Assembly: GCA_937973585.1 (NCBI GenBank)
Contig: CALJKN010000145.1
Coordinates: forward strand, 1-7,995
Length of the DNA stretch: 7,995 nucleotides
Source of the DNA: an uncultured Helicobacteraceae bacterium
GTDB taxonomy: Bacteria > Campylobacterota > Campylobacteria > Campylobacterales > UBA6016
Direction: 5' to 3'
Shown here: in pieces, positions 1-6,972 of the stretch
How the letters are laid out: every line of letters starts with the position of its first letter
How positions within the stretch are numbered: position 1 is the stretch's first letter
Program-made: the position numbers and the translations under genes
Notes under the pieces: model-generated
What the model saw: the letters and a program-made list of their open reading frames with translations, nothing else
Database searches by the model: none
What the model was told of the DNA's origin: nothing

Positions 1-734
1 ATTTCTGCCTGAAGCTCTTGTTTTTTGGCCTCCAGCTCTTTTATCTGCAAAGATTCTTTGGCAAATTCTCTTAACTTTTCCTCCAAATTTCTATAAAACA
101 CAAATTCTAAATCGCTAATTACTATTTCATCATGCGATAAAATCATATGTGATAGGGCGTGATGCAGCTCTTCTTTTTGCGCCGAGGCAGATGCTAAATC
201 TATCTCGCTTTGGGAAAGTTCGGCTTCAAATCTAGCAAGCTCCATATTTGATATACGGCCGCTTTCAAATTTCTTTTTTGCCCCCTTGTATGATGCCTCG
301 GCTATATATTTTTTCTGAGAATAGATACTTTCAAGCTCGCCCGACAATAAAAGAGATATATAAAGTCTTTTGACTTCACTCTTAAGAACTGTTTTTTGAA
401 GCTGCTCGGTGATATGTAGACCTTTTTCTCGGCTGAGATAAATTTTTTTCTCACTAGCCCTAAGCCATGGCATCTTTGTGGAAAATCCAAGCATAGCGGA
501 GCTTTCCTGCTCTTTTTTGGATTCATCGGTTGTTATTCTTTTGTTGCCAAGCTCCAAGCTAAGCGGCTCAAAGGCCAAAGCAGCTTCTTTATCATACTTT
601 ACGGCAAGCCTCTCGCCTTCTAGTTCAACCACGAACAAGTCATGCTTATAAGCCTCGTCGCAAAAACTCTCTAGCGTATACGCAAAAGAGTGGGAACTAA
701 AAGCAAGCAAAGTCATCAAAACGAGTTTTCTCAT
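1..734 (-). CDS. TolC-family outer-membrane efflux protein, N-terminal part (runs off the left edge)
   Basis: An open frame reads from ATG at 734 to the window edge without a stop, giving about 244 residues. Residues 1-18 (MRKLVLMTLLAFSSHSFA) form a typical signal peptide with a likely cut before Y19. The rest is long, polar and alpha-helical, rich in E, K, L and S. It includes a stretch around GRISNMELARFEAELSQSE that matches the usual 'G-x-x-S-x-x-[ED]-L-x-x-[AE]' helix of TolC/CusC-type channel proteins. Family members are about 400-480 aa, so roughly half is present. The role would be an outer-membrane and periplasmic tunnel for an RND, MFP or ABC exporter; pump genes would be expected beyond the left edge. 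The start lies 3 nt after the PepSY stop. The Shine-Dalgarno AAGAGG is embedded in the last codons of PepSY (Glu-Lys-Arg), so translation is probably coupled. The substrate cannot be told; a metal-efflux (CusC/CzcC) type is possible. Confidence 0.8.
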   Translation of the reverse strand, partial: MRKLVLMTLLAFSSHSFAYTLESFCDEAYKHDLFVVELEGERLAVKYDKEAALAFEPLSLELGNKRITTDESKKEQESSAMLGFSTKMPWLRASEKKIYLSREKGLHITEQLQKTVLKSEVKRLYISLLLSGELESIYSQKKYIAEASYKGAKKKFESGRISNMELARFEAELSQSEIDLASASAQKEELHHALSHMILSHDEIVISDLEFVFYRNLEEKLREFAKESLQIKELEAKKQELQAE

Positions 735-737
735 TTT

Positions 738-1091
738 TTAGTTTGCCCTCTTTTCAAGTACTTTTGCGTTCCCAGCGTCTATATATAGTTTATAGCTTTT
801 ACCAGACTCGTCTTTTGCATATACCTCATATACAAGCTCTTGATGCAAGTCGATTAACGAAACGGCGGTTGCGGACATTTTGTCCTGAGTGATTATTTTT
901 TTTATCTCATCTTTTGAGAGTTTTGCCAAAGAGGCGAAGTATCGCTCCCCTTCAAGTCTTATCGTAGGGTGGTTTTTTTGGTTTCCAAGGGTGTATTTTT
1001 GATGTTTACCGTACGGTATATCAATTGAAGAATCAACGTCGGCAAAAGCCGCAACACAGAGTAGAGTGGCGCAAAGAACAAATTTTCTCAT
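738..1091 (-). CDS. Secreted PepSY-domain protein
   Basis: This 117-aa protein has a signal peptide (residues 1-17, ending C-V-A-A-F-A before D18). A C-terminal region of about 70 residues (roughly 43-113) has the PepSY pattern: a helix with L-S-K-D-E-I-K-K-I-I, then V-S-L-I-D, then paired strands LVYEVYAKDESGKSYKLYID ending A-K-V-L-E. PepSY domains are small periplasmic or extracellular modules. They occur in peptidase propeptides, in some sensor proteins and beside export or metal-handling systems, and the exact role is often unknown. The start ATG at 1089-1091 is preceded by GAGGAG (1103-1098) at good spacing. The leader and the start codon lie in a strong potential hairpin, annotated separately. 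The TolC-type gene follows after 3 nt, which points to a role in the same export unit. The two proteins begin with almost the same residues, MRK(F/L)VL. Confidence 0.85.
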   Translation of the reverse strand: MRKFVLCATLLCVAAFADVDSSIDIPYGKHQKYTLGNQKNHPTIRLEGERYFASLAKLSKDEIKKIITQDKMSATAVSLIDLHQELVYEVYAKDESGKSYKLYIDAGNAKVLEKRAN

Positions 1092-1143
1092 AGAAAACTC
1101 CTCGTTTTTTTAGAGGAATTTTATGTATATGCTATGAGAAAAT
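1082..1143 (-). promoter_or_regulatory. Structured leader that can hide the PepSY start codon and Shine-Dalgarno
   Basis: Positions 1082-1093 (ATTTTCTCATAG) and 1132-1143 (CTATGAGAAAAT) are perfect 12-bp inverted copies. Directly inside, 1094-1103 (AAAACTCCTC) and 1113-1122 (GAGGAATTTT) pair at 9 of 10 positions around a 9-nt loop. In the minus-strand mRNA the two stems stack, with one 9-nt bulge (1123-1131). The outer stem contains the AUG at 1091-1089 and the inner stem contains the GAGGAG ribosome site. If the transcript begins upstream of 1143, the hairpin should block initiation until it is opened by a protein, another RNA, heat or a translating ribosome. The pairing is seen in the sequence; the regulatory role is inference. 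Confidence 0.5.
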
Positions 1144-1153
1144 CTTGAGAAAA
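1123..1153 (-). promoter_or_regulatory. Possible promoter/operator of the PepSY-TolC pair: tandem TTTTCTCA repeats before a weak -10
   Basis: On the minus strand TTTTCTCA occurs at 1153-1146 and again at 1142-1135, a direct repeat with an 11-bp period. That is one helical turn, the spacing many response regulators use for tandem binding. A weak -10 candidate, TATACAT (1129-1123), lies just downstream and would give a leader of about 25-30 nt. This reading competes with the structured leader, because transcription from this -10 would omit the upstream arm of the hairpin. No -35 box is visible. Confidence 0.25.
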
Positions 1154-1166
1154 CTAAGAGGTTTTT

Positions 1167-1427
1167 CTAGTCGAAAAGCTCACCCCAAAAAGACTCTTTT
1201 TTGTGGTATTTTGGTTTGTGGTCGTCGTACTTTCGGCCGTATAGGTCGTTTTGGTATTGCTGCTGCGGTCTTTGTTGCTGTGCGGCAGCCCCTTCGGCTC
1301 TCTCTATAATTTTGTCGAGTTCGCCTCTATCAAGCCAGACGCCTCTGCATTTTGGGCAATAATCTATCTCTATCCCGCTTCTTTCGCTAATAACAAGTCT
1401 TTCGTCTTTACAAACAGGACAATACAT
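1167..1427 (-). CDS. zf-TFIIB zinc-ribbon protein
   Basis: This 86-aa protein carries a single zinc ribbon: Cys3-P-V-Cys6, then Cys24-P-K-Cys27 followed by R-G-V-W-L-D-R-G-E-L-D-K-I. This is the signature of the 'transcription factor zinc-finger' family (zf-TFIIB), small bacterial proteins of unknown biochemical role. After the ribbon come a Q-rich linker (about 50-58) and a charged tail with aromatic residues ending F-W-G-E-L-F-D. That tail ending recurs in the family and may be a binding tail. The start ATG at 1425-1427 has a perfect AAGGAG Shine-Dalgarno about 7 nt upstream. The gene begins 21 nt after the DUF808 gene stops, so the two are probably cotranscribed. No signal peptide or membrane segment is seen, so it is likely cytoplasmic. 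No terminator is visible after it. Confidence 0.85.
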   Translation of the reverse strand: MYCPVCKDERLVISERSGIEIDYCPKCRGVWLDRGELDKIIERAEGAAAQQQRPQQQYQNDLYGRKYDDHKPKYHKKESFWGELFD

Positions 1428-1448
1428 AAAAGGCTCCTTATTTTGAAA

Positions 1449-2354
1449 TTAGTTTTTCTTTTTTAGTTTAGAGAATATACTTACCGCAACAAGCGCCAAA
1501 ATACCGGCAGCTACACCTATCGCCGCATCCAAAAGCATCACCGCCAAAGTGCCGACAAAAGGTATCGCCTCCAAGACATGGGCAACATCGGCTACAAAAG
1601 AGAGTCCGTGTGCCAATATGCTACCGCCGACAAGAAACATAGCGGCTGTCCCTACAACGGATAAAACCTTCATTAAATAAGGGGCTCCGCTCAAAAGTGC
1701 GTTTCCTACGGCTTTTTTGATACCGCCCTCGGAATTTGTAACCAGATACAGTCCGGCATCATCCATCTTGACAATCATCGCCACTATACCGTAAACGCCG
1801 ATCGTCATAATAAGAGCTATAGCGCTCACAACGGCTATTTGCGAGCTAATTGCTGCACCTTGAACGGTTCCGAGGGCTATGACTATGATTTCGGCAGAGA
1901 GTATAAAGTCGGTCTGTATGGCGCCCTTGATTTTATCTTTCTCAAACTCGACCATATCGATGCTCTCATCGCCAATAGCCTTCGCAAGCTCGGCGTGATG
2001 AGCCTCTTCATCTTTTTTGTGAAATAAAGCGTGCGCTATTTTTTCGACACCCTCAAAGCATAAATAGATACCGCCTATCATTAAAAGCGGTGTTATTAAA
2101 AAAGGGAGAAATGCGCTCAAAAGTAGAGCCGCAGGCACCAATATCAATTTATTTTTGAATGAGCCCTTAGCGACGGCCCAAACAACCGGAAGCTCCCTAT
2201 CGGCTCTAACTCCGGCCACTTGTTGGGCATTTAACGCAAGATCATCGCCCAAAACGCCGCTTGTTTTTTTGGCGGCGACTTTGCTCATGGCTGCCACGTC
2301 GTCCAGAACAGCCGCTATATCATCAAAAAGTACAAAAAAGTTACCTACGGCCAT
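1449..2354 (-). CDS. DUF808 family inner-membrane protein (YedI-like)
   Basis: This 301-aa protein opens with the conserved N-terminal block of the DUF808 family: FFVLFDDIAAVLDDVAAMSK, then K-K-T-S-G-V-L-G-D-D-L-A-L-N-A-Q-Q-V. E. coli YedI (about 305 aa) belongs to the same family. Hydrophobic segments lie at about 70-100, 150-190, 229-250 and 262-295, giving several transmembrane helices. A charged stretch, FHKKDEEAHHAELAK, lies at about 111-125. The molecular function is unknown, though the fold suggests a membrane transport or stress role. The start is 3 nt after the stop of the upstream carboxyltransferase gene, which indicates coupled translation. Nothing in the sequence links its function to carboxylation, so the shared unit may only reflect gene order. 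Confidence 0.88.
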   Translation of the reverse strand: MAVGNFFVLFDDIAAVLDDVAAMSKVAAKKTSGVLGDDLALNAQQVAGVRADRELPVVWAVAKGSFKNKLILVPAALLLSAFLPFLITPLLMIGGIYLCFEGVEKIAHALFHKKDEEAHHAELAKAIGDESIDMVEFEKDKIKGAIQTDFILSAEIIVIALGTVQGAAISSQIAVVSAIALIMTIGVYGIVAMIVKMDDAGLYLVTNSEGGIKKAVGNALLSGAPYLMKVLSVVGTAAMFLVGGSILAHGLSFVADVAHVLEAIPFVGTLAVMLLDAAIGVAAGILALVAVSIFSKLKKKN

Positions 2355-2357
2355 ACT

Positions 2358-5273
2358 TTATTCCAGCGTTACGAGAACTTGCCCGCTCTCTACAGTACTT
2401 CCTTGCTTAACATGTATCGCCTTGACTATCCCGTCGGCAGGAGCTTGCACCTCCATCACCATTTTCATAGCTTCAAGTATCATCAGGTCTTCACCGTCTT
2501 TGACCTCGTCACCGACTTGAACCAATACTTTGATAACTTCCGATGGAAGCGGAGCGTGTATATGGATATTGCCGTCCGCATCCACACCGCCTTCCCCGGT
2601 ACCGCTATCGGCTTTTGCTTTTTTCTCTAATTTAAACTGTATTTTTTTGCCATCCCATGATTTTTCAAGCATCTCCGACATAAGGGGAGACGAAGACACT
2701 TTCAGCTCAACGTCTGCCGCGCTAACCGAATACAAATCAAATCTCTCAAGCATATCGTGACATATTTTTTCGTCTGATGTCTTAGGGCTAGACTCTGACG
2801 CATGATGGTCTACTTTTCTTACGTTGACTTTTGCTTCGCCCTTTAAAAACGCTATACCCTTATCCGCACAAGTTCCGACGATAAATAAATTCTCTTCCGT
2901 AATAGGGAGATTGTGATGCCTTAGCTGCTCCTCAAAACAAGCGAGACTTTTATTAAAATCCCTATCTGCTACATCAAGCGGATTTTCAGTTGTAGGCTCA
3001 AGATTTAGCTGCTCTTTTGCTATCGCAACAAGTTCTGCATCGGGAGCAACGGGAGTCTTACCGAAATACCCTAAAAGCATTTTGCCGTAGCCGTCGGCTA
3101 TTTTTTTCCAAGGACCGAATACCACATTATTAAACGCTTGTTGGAAATAAAACTGGCTAACAGGCGTAACGGACGTACCGAAGCCGCCCCTTGCAACCAC
3201 CTCACCCATCGCCTCTAGCGCGGCAGGGAGCTTGTCGAGAGTCTTTGTATCTCTCATCATTTGCGTGTTTGCCGTTAGCGCACCGCCGGGCATAGGAGAA
3301 AAAGGTATCAAAGTACAAACTTCTTTTGCCTCAGGCGGTACAAAATAGTCTTTTAGGCACTCTTTAAGAACTTTTTGAGCCTCAAGAAGTCTTTTTGCCT
3401 CTAGTCCAAGGTCGTATTCACTGCCCTTTAGAGCGTGAAGCATTGTAAGTGTGTCCGGTTGGCTTGTTCCGCCGCTTACCGGATCCATCGCAAGGTCGAT
3501 ACCGTCTGCACCCGCGTCAAGTGCAGCCAAATAACAAGCAACGCTTACCCCTGCTGTCTCGTGAGTATGAAATCTAATATGCATATCGTCGCCCAAAAGA
3601 GCTCTGGCGGCTTTGATAGTCTCAAATATTTTGCGAGGTCTTGCTGTTCCCGATGCATCTTTAAAGCATACAGAGTCAAACGGAAGCCCGCTGTCAAGTA
3701 TGTTTCTAAGAACGGTCATATAAAAATCGGCCTCATGAGCTCCGTAGCACTCAGGCGGCAGCTCCATTACGGTTACGCACACTTCATGGTTTAACCCGTA
3801 TTTTTTTATACACTCCGCAGGATATACAAGGTTTTGAACATCGTTTAGAGCGTCGAAATTTCTAATAGTCGTCATACCGTGCTTTTTGAAAAGCTTTGCG
3901 TGAAGCTCTATGGTGTCTCTAGAGCCTGTATCGAGACCCACATGGCTGACACCCCTCGAAAGAGTCTGAAGTTTGATATCAGGACCGACGATAGAACGGA
4001 AAGTATCCATCATATCGAAGGCGTCTTCGTTGCAATAAAAATACAGTGACTGAAATCTAGCGCCGCCGCCGCACTCAAAGTGTCTTATGCCGGCATCTAC
4101 GAACGCTTGTATCGCGGGCTTGATATCTTCAAGAAGTACCCTTCCGCCATACACCGACTGTAGTCCGTCGCGGAAAGATGTATCCATAACAGAGATTAGT
4201 TTTTTTGCCTTCTCCTCTCTTTTTTTATCAAGCTCCACCATAGTCGCTTTGTCGTATCTGGCCAGTAGACGGCGGCTCTCGCTTGCCAGCATAGTCTCTT
4301 TTAGGATTTTGTATCCGGCTATAGCCGATTTGATATGGCGCAAATCCACATCATCTATGCCTACAATCCTCTGATCTATCATATCCTCCTGAAACGAGAG
4401 CAAAACCTCTTTTGTGTGCATATCGTACCCGCATATCATAATCCGTAGATTCGCTGATTTATAAGCCGGATGTACCGTCTGCGTCTCATGTTGCCATCCG
4501 ACGCCGACCTCCAGATATCTACCCATCTTCTCCTCAAACGTAAAGTACATATACCCCTCATCCTTCCAAACGCCACGACCCCAAAAATTCTCATTTCGCC
4601 TTACATGCTCCACAAGCGGTAGGGAAAAGATACTAATCTGCGCCTCGGCAATCATGGAGGTAAGGATGGAGATCGCCTCCTCCCTTGTTTGTATCGTATC
4701 CAGATACGGTCTGCACGTTTTTATTATTGAGTTTTCCTCTTTCGGCTCATATCCGATCCCCAACCTGTCAAACAGATACATCGGTCTATCGGCGGCGTAT
4801 TCCTTCTCCTCCTCGACAATGTATGCCTTTGATTTTTTGTACAACAAAGCGGCCTCGGCGTATAGCTCCCAATCCCACAAATATACAAACATCTTCTCTT
4901 CGTATCTGCAATCAGGGCTTAGCTCCTGACTGGATTCGTACGATAGTCTAGGTGTTTTTGAGGGGTTTGCCGAATCCGCCTCATACCAGTACTTTTTTAC
5001 GTCAAACGGATTATTTGTCGTGACAACGGCAAGTTTTAGTTTTCCGATGTTTGCTTCCGCTTTGACGGCAGAGTCTCCGACGGTACAAAAACAGACCTGC
5101 ATAGACCTGTCTTGCGTCCAAAACCCCTGTTTGTAGGTATCGTTGTAGTTATTAAAAACCTCTCTGACAAGCGGAGTCGATAACCTCTCCAAAATCTCGG
5201 TGCCGCTAACTGTTTTTGCATACTCCCTAAAAAAATAAACCCCTTTTTCGGATCTTTTTTTAGCATATTCCAA
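2358..5273 (-). CDS. Biotin-dependent carboxyltransferase (PycB/OadA-like), C-terminal reading frame of a frame-broken gene
   Basis: The open frame gives 971 aa counted from a TTG at 5271-5273, which has no ribosome site and is probably not a real start. Residues 1-355 match nothing I recognise. Residues 359-650 are a carboxyltransferase TIM barrel. It shows Asp364 in M-D-T-S-F-R-D-G-L-Q, E-C-G-G-G-A-R-F (400-407), R-N-F-D-A-L-N-D-V (471-479), the lysine expected to be carboxylated (Lys538, C-F-K-D-A-S-G), metal ligands His569-Thr-His571, and S-G-G-T-S-Q-P (600-606). Residues about 650-810 are the PYC/OADA helical region. The C-terminal biotinyl domain has E-A-M-K-M with Lys937. The family moves carboxyl groups from biotin to pyruvate or the reverse, in the cytoplasm or at the membrane. 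No biotin carboxylase partner is in the window. Several motifs differ from the usual form (KDMAG, DAHQS), so the substrate is uncertain. Frame analysis joins it to the upstream 5036-5689 frame. Confidence 0.85.
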   Translation of the reverse strand: MEYAKKRSEKGVYFFREYAKTVSGTEILERLSTPLVREVFNNYNDTYKQGFWTQDRSMQVCFCTVGDSAVKAEANIGKLKLAVVTTNNPFDVKKYWYEADSANPSKTPRLSYESSQELSPDCRYEEKMFVYLWDWELYAEAALLYKKSKAYIVEEEKEYAADRPMYLFDRLGIGYEPKEENSIIKTCRPYLDTIQTREEAISILTSMIAEAQISIFSLPLVEHVRRNENFWGRGVWKDEGYMYFTFEEKMGRYLEVGVGWQHETQTVHPAYKSANLRIMICGYDMHTKEVLLSFQEDMIDQRIVGIDDVDLRHIKSAIAGYKILKETMLASESRRLLARYDKATMVELDKKREEKAKKLISVMDTSFRDGLQSVYGGRVLLEDIKPAIQAFVDAGIRHFECGGGARFQSLYFYCNEDAFDMMDTFRSIVGPDIKLQTLSRGVSHVGLDTGSRDTIELHAKLFKKHGMTTIRNFDALNDVQNLVYPAECIKKYGLNHEVCVTVMELPPECYGAHEADFYMTVLRNILDSGLPFDSVCFKDASGTARPRKIFETIKAARALLGDDMHIRFHTHETAGVSVACYLAALDAGADGIDLAMDPVSGGTSQPDTLTMLHALKGSEYDLGLEAKRLLEAQKVLKECLKDYFVPPEAKEVCTLIPFSPMPGGALTANTQMMRDTKTLDKLPAALEAMGEVVARGGFGTSVTPVSQFYFQQAFNNVVFGPWKKIADGYGKMLLGYFGKTPVAPDAELVAIAKEQLNLEPTTENPLDVADRDFNKSLACFEEQLRHHNLPITEENLFIVGTCADKGIAFLKGEAKVNVRKVDHHASESSPKTSDEKICHDMLERFDLYSVSAADVELKVSSSPLMSEMLEKSWDGKKIQFKLEKKAKADSGTGEGGVDADGNIHIHAPLPSEVIKVLVQVGDEVKDGEDLMILEAMKMVMEVQAPADGIVKAIHVKQGSTVESGQVLVTLE

Positions 5274-5689
5274 AACTCAAAAAACAGCGCCCCGCCCTCT
5301 TTTTGCACAAACGGATCAAGCGCCTCATAATCTTCGCCGTTTGCCGGTTTATACAAAATCACAAGCTCTCGTTTGCCAAAAGGCCATAGCTTTGATTTTT
5401 TCTGTTTTTTGATCCAAAAATAAACCTGATCTCTGTTTTCACCAAAAACCAAAGGTCCCTCACCCTCGTAATCAGCCCTAATATCAACAGACCAACCGTC
5501 TCTGCTAAACTCACCTATCTCATCCGCACCGTATTTTAAAAGGGAGAGGACAATATCAAAATCCCTCTCGATATCGTCCATATTTTGCACATCGCCGAAC
5601 AATGCGACATTTGTCGATTTATCGTCGGCCAAATTTCTGATAGACATAGGTATCTGTCGCTTTAAAAAATTATCGTCCGTAAAGCTCAC
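5036..5689 (-). CDS. N-terminal part of the same carboxyltransferase gene, cut off by the frame break
   Basis: The frame starts at GTG 5687-5689 behind a strong GGGGGAG ribosome site (5700-5694) and reads 217 aa. About the first 145 residues look like real protein (for example N-M-D-D-I-E-R-D-F-D-I-V-L-S-L-L). After F-E-F-W-N-M-L-K-K-D-P-K-K-G-F-I-F the composition turns to Arg/Thr/Pro-rich noise. Meanwhile the overlapping -1 frame (from 5273) takes on protein-like character (R-E-Y-A-K-T-V-S-G-T-E-I-L-E-R-L). The two frames overlap for 238 nt. Adding one base would give a single frame 2358-5689 of 3333 nt, or 1110 aa. I therefore read this as the front of the carboxyltransferase gene and not as an independent gene. 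No domain was recognised, and no signal peptide or membrane helix is visible. A later in-frame ATG (residue 15) has a weaker upstream context. Confidence 0.6.
   Translation of the reverse strand: MSFTDDNFLKRQIPMSIRNLADDKSTNVALFGDVQNMDDIERDFDIVLSLLKYGADEIGEFSRDGWSVDIRADYEGEGPLVFGENRDQVYFWIKKQKKSKLWPFGKRELVILYKPANGEDYEALDPFVQKEGGALFFEFWNMLKKDPKKGFIFLGSMQKQLAAPRFWRGYRLRLSERFLITTTIPTNRGFGRKTGLCRSVFVPSETLPSKRKQTSEN
5229..5261 (-). other. Frame-break site with two slippery heptamers
   Basis: Two homopolymers lie in the region where coding signal moves from one frame to the other. On the coding strand A7 (5261-5255) is read CUA AAA AAA G, which makes a heptamer A AAA AAA. T7 (5235-5229) is read AUU UUU UUA GGG, which makes a heptamer U UUU UUA. 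A -1 slip, or one missing base, at either place restores the long frame. The likelier cause is a homopolymer indel, either in the genome or in the assembly. Programmed frameshifting is possible but unproven. Confidence 0.6.
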
Positions 5690-5693
5690 GCAA

Positions 5694-5724
5694 CTCCCCC
5701 GATTATAAGTTTTTATAAAATATA
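5694..5724 (-). promoter_or_regulatory. Probable promoter and ribosome site of the carboxyltransferase gene
   Basis: On the minus strand TATATT (5724-5719) sits in an A/T-rich run 30 nt before the GTG start, the same distance seen for other promoters in this window. A strong GGGGGAG ribosome site (5700-5694) follows, 4 nt before GTG. A better consensus match, TATAAT (5707-5702), is too close to the ribosome site to serve. No -35 box is seen. This promoter probably drives the row down to the zinc-ribbon gene. Confidence 0.4.
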
Positions 5725-5780
5725 AACATCGATTCTAACCAAAGATATAAAAAACATCCGCAAAACCGAAACCTCCCGAA

Positions 5781-5789
5781 TGATATAAT
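5781..5789 (+). promoter_or_regulatory. Extended -10 promoter of truD
   Basis: TGATATAAT fits the extended -10 pattern TGnTATAAT exactly (TATAAT at 5784-5789). Transcription would begin near 5796, leaving about 24 nt of leader before the GTG at 5820. No -35 consensus is visible 17 nt upstream, as is common in Campylobacterota. It lies back to back with the minus-strand promoter at 5719-5724. Confidence 0.6.
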
Positions 5790-5819
5790 GGGCAAAAATA
5801 AACACAGATAAGAGAAAAA

Positions 5820-6953
5820 GTGAAAAAAAGCAGATTTCTAACCCACTCACCGGTAAATTTCGTATTCAACAAATCATCCAAAGACTTTACCGTAGAGGAG
5901 ATACCGCTTTATGAGTTTAGCGGTAGCGGTGAACATCTGGTACTCACAATCCGAAAAAAAGATCTGACGACATGGGAGATGCTAAACGTAGTCTCCTCAT
6001 GTGTCGGCGTAAAGGTAAAGGACATAGGGTATGCGGGGCTAAAAGACAAGGACGGTATGACGATACAGAGCATATCGATACCTAGAAATTTTGAGAGTGC
6101 GCTTGAAAAGCTAGAACACCCAAATATAAAACTCCTAAACGTCACAAAACACAACAACAAAATCAAACTCGGGCACCTAAAAGGGAACAGGTTTTTTATG
6201 AGGCTCAAAAAGGTGATGCCGTCCGAATACGCAAGGCTCAAAAACGCTCTGAATAAAATCTCAAACGAGGGTATGCCAAACTATTTTGGGTATCAGAGAT
6301 TCGGCAAATTCGGCGACAATCACGTAGCCGGCAAGGAGATCGTAGAGGGCAAACGCAAAGAGCGAAACCAAAATGTCAAAAAGTTTTTGATTAGCGCATA
6401 TCAGAGCTATCTGTTTAACGAGTGGCTTGCTTTTCGTATAGACCTCTCAAGACTCGTAGAGGGATTCGACAAAAACGAGCTAAAAAAAGCGTTTTCGATG
6501 CATCTGGGCACAAAAAATATCACGCTTGATAGCGATATGGCCCAGGCCCTAAAAAAACAAAAGCAGTTTTTGAAAATAATAGACGGGGACGCTATGTGTC
6601 ACTACCCTCACGGAAAGCTGTTTAACGCCGAAAATGCGGAAGAGGAGGCGGCTAGATTCGCACTAAAACAGGTATCCCCGACAGGGCTTTTGTGCGGCGA
6701 AAAAAACAGGCTCTCCTCCGGATATGCATACGAGATAGAAAAAGAGTTTTTGGACGACAACATCAAATCCATAGGGGACAGAAGATACGCATGGATATTT
6801 CCTGAAAACTGCGAAATAGAATATGAAGAGGAGGAGGCACACGCCAAAATCAGATTCGCCCTCCCAAAAGGGGCTTATGCTACTTCACTACTAGAAGAGA
6901 TCGGCAACACAGACCTATCCACCAACGCTTCCGGTGATTTTTTTGATGAGTAG
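5820..6953 (+). CDS. truD: tRNA pseudouridine(13) synthase TruD
   Basis: This 377-aa cytoplasmic RNA-modifying enzyme is predicted to isomerise U13 of certain tRNAs to pseudouridine. It has the TruD signature G-Y-A-G-L-K-D-K-D-G (70-79), with Asp76 as the catalytic aspartate (equivalent to Asp80 in E. coli). It also has H-N-N-K-I-K-L-G-H-L-K-G-N-R-F (111-125), N-Y-F-G-Y-Q-R-F-G (154-162), the variable TRUD insertion domain, and the closing L-P-K-G-A-Y-A-T-S-L-L-E-E block (348-360). The N-terminal F-T-V-E-E-I-P-L-Y-E-F-S-G-S-G-E-H is typical of Campylobacterota TruD. It is slightly longer than the E. coli enzyme (349 aa). The start is GTG with a weak AAGAG ribosome site; a clear extended -10 lies 31 nt upstream. 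It stands alone on the plus strand, with divergent neighbours on the left and convergent ones on the right. No convincing terminator directly follows. Confidence 0.95.
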   Translation: MKKSRFLTHSPVNFVFNKSSKDFTVEEIPLYEFSGSGEHLVLTIRKKDLTTWEMLNVVSSCVGVKVKDIGYAGLKDKDGMTIQSISIPRNFESALEKLEHPNIKLLNVTKHNNKIKLGHLKGNRFFMRLKKVMPSEYARLKNALNKISNEGMPNYFGYQRFGKFGDNHVAGKEIVEGKRKERNQNVKKFLISAYQSYLFNEWLAFRIDLSRLVEGFDKNELKKAFSMHLGTKNITLDSDMAQALKKQKQFLKIIDGDAMCHYPHGKLFNAENAEEEAARFALKQVSPTGLLCGEKNRLSSGYAYEIEKEFLDDNIKSIGDRRYAWIFPENCEIEYEEEEAHAKIRFALPKGAYATSLLEEIGNTDLSTNASGDFFDE

Positions 6954-6972
6954 AATGGCATACAACACAAAA

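Noticed and set aside
302..526. A 74-aa minus-strand frame inside the left end.
   Set aside because: It is an out-of-frame shadow of the TolC-type gene, which reads open from 734 through position 1.
2155..2520. Plus-strand open frames across the minus-strand genes (for example 2155-2520, 3435-3794, 4087-4374), and minus-strand frames inside truD (5909-6241, 6608-6847).
   Set aside because: They lie wholly opposite confidently identified genes, have low-complexity or Ser/Cys-rich content, and lack ribosome sites; they are shadows.
5271..5273. TTG as the true start of the 971-aa carboxyltransferase.
   Set aside because: There is no ribosome site, it lies inside the protein-like part of the upstream frame, and an exact one-base repair gives a continuous gene starting at 5689.
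5702..5707. TATAAT on the minus strand as the -10 of the carboxyltransferase gene.
   Set aside because: It would place the transcription start on or inside the ribosome site, 13 nt or less from the start codon.
6920..6944. CACC / GGTG stem followed by seven T residues at the end of truD.
   Set aside because: It has only four base pairs with a 9-nt loop and lies inside the coding sequence; the T-run encodes Phe-Phe codons.
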